A stretch of DNA of 64,000 bases from assembly GCA_025175895.1 (NCBI GenBank), contig CM046004.1, positions 3,472,001 to 3,536,000 of the forward strand, given 5' to 3'. The DNA comes from Wurfbainia villosa. Its lineage: Eukaryota; Streptophyta; Magnoliopsida; Zingiberales; Zingiberaceae. The notes below the pieces were generated by a model, which made no database searches, was not told where the DNA came from, and saw nothing but the letters and a program-made list of their open reading frames with translations. Below, one piece after another: positions 61,196-64,000 of the stretch (the stretch's first letter is position 1; each line of letters starts with the position of its first letter). Made by a program: the position numbers and the translations under genes.

Positions 61196-63415
61196 ATGTA
61201 TTATGGTTCCAAAAATCACCGTAACTGTCACCCCATGATTCTTTCAACTTCTCGATGATGGCAGAGATTTTGGACAGAACCAATATGCTATAAATTTGGT
61301 CCCTGGCCTCTGCTCCGCGCGTGATCTCTTTTTCTGAGTGAAATACACCATTATTTTCTGCGTGGAGAAAGGGTCGGAAGCACCAAAATCTTCCCAGTGC
61401 CAAGAGCGATGGCTGGAGGTAAATTTCGATTCCTTCCACTGCAATTTCTGATTACAGTTGGTATCAGAGTCATCGAAATGCCTCTGCCTCGATTTTTTTT
61501 TTGGCTAGACACATTTCGTCTTTTGGATTTTCTTTGTAAATCCTTGTTTACAGAACGAAAATGAGATATAGAAATTACTTACCTGTAGCCTAAAATTAAT
61601 TTCTTCTCCGATCCATTTCTTTTCTCCAAATCTCTGTGTTCAATGGAACACCGCTGGCACGAGGTGCTGGTGACGCTCGCGGAAGGCCGAAATTGGTCGC
61701 AAGAATGTCTTTGCCGTGGCATTGTGCGATTGCGTAGCGGTGCGGCGACATCGCATCGCGCAGTGGTGGTGGATTCGGCATTGTCTGGATCTGACATTGT
61801 CTGGATTTGGCATCGCGAGACAATGCCATGAGCATACCAAGCACGCAGCGCACTCGATGTGTGGACGGCTGGCTCCGACGACGCGAGCGACTGGCTCCGG
61901 CGATGGTTGCTTGGGCGGTTGGCGAGCGGCGTTGTGGCGTCGTGGAGTTGGGAAAGGGGAGTTGTCGCAAGAGAAAGTGCGACGGAAGAAAAAGTTTGAT
62001 TTAAAAAAAAAAATTTGCGACCGAGGAGAAAAAGTTTGATTAAAAAAAAATAAAATAAAATAAAAATCCTTTTGTTTTCGTGCTGATGTGATTTTTATTT
62101 TATTATTATTATTATTTTTATTTTTAATTAAACTTTTGATTGGGCTGCATGTGATTGATATGGTTAATATTCAAATTATTATATGTAATTTAATTACATG
62201 CAATTTTTGAATTTGAATATTTTAAATAATTGATCCTAATAATTTTAATTTCAAGAAATAGCCACGGCATCCTTAGAAAATTAAAATTTATATTTAATTG
62301 TAGGATCACATTGAAATATTAATTATATAAGATGTAATAAATTTTATCCCACAGGAAAATTTATTATATTTTATATGATTAATTTGCATAAAATAGAAAC
62401 TTTATGTTTTTCTAATTTACCCACAGGGATTAGAAATTAAGGGCATAATTTGATTATTTGGTCATATTGTTTTATGAATTTAATTGAATTAATACTTCGA
62501 TTCACAGGCAAGTTTTATGTCAGTAGATTCATATTTTAGACATATTTTATATTGGTAGATATGTCATGTTGTTTAATTAGCTTCAAATTTCATAACATGA
62601 GTATGATTATTTATTTGTAGTTTGTCAGCCTATTAATTTCTCTGATATGATATGTGATGTTCCTGAGCTCCGTGGGGATAATTATAAAATTTGGAAGGAG
62701 AGAACTCTTCTTCATTTAGGGTGCAAGGATATTGATTACGCCATAAGGAAGGATGAACCGCCTCCTGAAAATATTGCTCTTTATGAAAAATGGGAACGAT
62801 CTAATCGCCTCTCAATAATGTTCATAAAGACCAAGATCTCAGATGGCATTAGGGGTTCTCTTGAGCATTATGACAATGTTCGTGATTTGCTAAAGGCAAT
62901 CGATGATCAATTTGTGTCTTCAGACAAGGCTTTAGCTAGCACCCTAATTCATCAGTTCTCATCCATAAAGTTGAGTGGGATACGCGGTATACGTGACCAC
63001 ATTATGAGGATGAGGGACATTGCGGCTCAATTGAAGAGACTTGAGGTTGAGATGTCTGACTCTTTCCTAGTGCATTACATTCTTAATACTCTACCACCTC
63101 AATATGCCCCATTTAAGATCTCTTATAACACACATAAAGAGAAATTGTCAATTAATGAACTTATGACCATGTGTGTTCAAGAGGAGGGTAGACTTGCTGT
63201 GGAAGAAGGTGAGAAGGTAAATTTGACTACATCTGGAAAGAAAAAGACATTTCAAGCCAAAAACAAGGGCAAGATTCCTGCCAAAGGGGACATTCAAAAA
63301 AGTTCCAAATGTTTCTTCTGCAAAAAGAAAGGGCATTTAAAGAAAGATTGCACCAAGTTCAAACAATGACTTGATAAGAAAGGTACTTGTAATATATCGA
63401 AAAAAAAAACAAATT
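61196..63415 (+). mobile_element. 5' part of a Ty1/copia LTR retrotransposon (LTR end, primer site, gag)
   Basis: A likely 5' LTR ends at about 61454 (..ctgattaca), directly followed by ttggtatcagagtc, matching the tRNA-Met primer-binding site of copia elements. A GC-rich leader (61620-61990) and an AT-rich leader follow, then gag. No second LTR and no pol region are seen: similarity stops just after gag at about 63400. The LTR start near 61196 is a guess (TG..CA ends). It truncates the SQD1-like pseudogene. Confidence 0.7.
62647..63369 (+). CDS. Copia gag polyprotein fragment
   Basis: 240 codons. It begins MICDVPELRGDNYKIWKERT, the usual start of the plant copia gag, runs through the retrotransposon-gag region (LIHQFSSIKL...HIMRMRDIAAQLKRL) and ends with a CCHC zinc knuckle, C-F-F-C-KKKG-H-LKKD-C (CX2CX4HX4C), for binding the element's RNA. 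The stop at 63367-63369 falls where relatives read Trp (KF.KWLEKKGN); the next codons (LDKKGT) are still in frame, so this is probably a TGG to TGA change. The protein is cut from its pol part. Confidence 0.85.
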   Translation: MICDVPELRGDNYKIWKERTLLHLGCKDIDYAIRKDEPPPENIALYEKWERSNRLSIMFIKTKISDGIRGSLEHYDNVRDLLKAIDDQFVSSDKALASTLIHQFSSIKLSGIRGIRDHIMRMRDIAAQLKRLEVEMSDSFLVHYILNTLPPQYAPFKISYNTHKEKLSINELMTMCVQEEGRLAVEEGEKVNLTTSGKKKTFQAKNKGKIPAKGDIQKSSKCFFCKKKGHLKKDCTKFKQ

Positions 63416-64000
63416 TAAACAAAAATTAAAATAATATAATATAATAATAATATAATTTAAAAACGAGATAAATAAAATAAATTTATTTTATTAAATGGAA
63501 ATTAGTTATTTATAAGTATTTTAGATGATAATTTCGGGATAAGCTTTTATCAGGTTGGAGTAAGTCTAATTGACTTTATCCAATAATAAAGTTATTGTTT
63601 CAAAAGCAGAAATTTAATTATTAATATTTAATTAGAAAAAATTTCGGATAATTTTATTAGACTTTAAGATAGGTTATTTTATCCGAAAGAGAGATATTTT
63701 GGGTTAAAATTTTAGGACTTTGGTTAATGGAATTAATCAAGGTTGATTAATTCAATCAAACCATAAAGTTATAAATAAGCCTTGATTTTTCCTTTCCCTG
63801 GATTGTTTTCATTCCCAAGCCTTTTCTTCCTCTTTCTCGTGCGCCCTCTCCGTCGTTGCTCGCCCTAGCTGCACGCAGCGTCGTGTGAACATGGCCATGA
63901 CCCCTTCGCCGCGCGCGACGACCTCATCAAGCTGCCACCGCACCTCCACCTTCCACCGCCTCTTTGCCTTCTTCCCATCGTCGTAGCCTTCTTCCACTGC
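63416..64000. other. AT-rich spacer, then GC-rich edge of the window
   Basis: 63416-63770 is AT-rich with no recognised content. From about 63830 the DNA turns C/T- and GC-rich (ctcgtgcgccctctccgtcg...), resembling either a gene leader or the GC-rich leader seen in the retroelement at 61620-61990. The window ends before this can be decided. Confidence 0.4.

Noticed and set aside
61596..62039. Several open frames on both strands over 61.6-62.0 kb
   Set aside because: GC-rich leader of the retroelement; frames on both strands are compositional and have no domain.
63809..63997. 62-codon minus-strand frame at the window edge
   Set aside because: Biased Glu/Lys/Arg/Trp reading of a C/T-rich strand; no start context or domain and cut by the window end.

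Overview
This is nuclear DNA of a flowering plant. The genes are split by GT-AG introns, the intergenic DNA is very AT-rich, and the transposons are of plant type. The GC-rich first exons (NRAMP, dienelactone hydrolase, zinc finger) and similarity to rice proteins I know suggest a monocot. The order is not proven. All homology calls come from memory of family sequences; no search was run.

Layout. 1-2.2 kb: AT-rich intergenic. 2.3-5.5 kb (+): complete NRAMP2-type metal transporter, 4 exons. 6.8-7.1 kb (-): small secreted-peptide gene whose CLE dodecapeptide is that of CLE45. 7.2-12.3 kb: repeats, including an array with a period near 69 bp, a 470-bp hAT-like element with a perfect 8-bp target duplication, and a large fold-back. 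12.6-17.1 kb (+): GPI-anchored GDPDL protein, 9 exons. 18.8-21.8 kb (+): NIPA8-type magnesium transporter, 13 exons. 23.9 kb (-): tRNA-derived SINE with 16-bp target duplications. 24.9-33.1 kb (-): Tudor-SN (TSN), 16 coding exons, with two apparent 1-nt deletions. 36.0-37.6 kb (+): dead copy of a dienelactone-hydrolase-like gene. 40.6-50.2 kb (+): intact copy of that gene, whose first intron is about 6.9 kb because an old Ty1/copia element (itself split by a LINE-like insertion) lies in it. 50.5 kb: GC-rich hAT-like element. 52.3-53.1 kb (+): intronless C2H2/EAR repressor of the DAZ/ZAT type with a damaged second finger. 53.6-58.7 kb (-): ARF1-type small GTPase. 58.9-61.2 kb (+): SQD1-like pseudogene, head-to-head with ARF. 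61.2-63.4 kb: 5' part of a second copia element (LTR end, tRNA-Met primer site, gag). 63.4-64 kb: AT-rich DNA, then a GC-rich edge.

The genes are ordinary single-copy plant housekeeping and signalling genes and form no operon-like unit. Exon models for NRAMP (511 aa), GDPDL (745 aa), NIPA8 (417 aa), the hydrolase (240 aa) and ARF (180 aa) were assembled by hand and sum to whole codons, which supports the boundaries. I see no clearly new biochemical system. The most interesting points are the TSN frame lesions (one possibly rescued by a shifted splice acceptor), the hydrolase gene/pseudogene pair with nested retrotransposons, the altered zinc finger, the ARF stop codon that sits alone in the last exon, and several mobile elements with clean target-site duplications.
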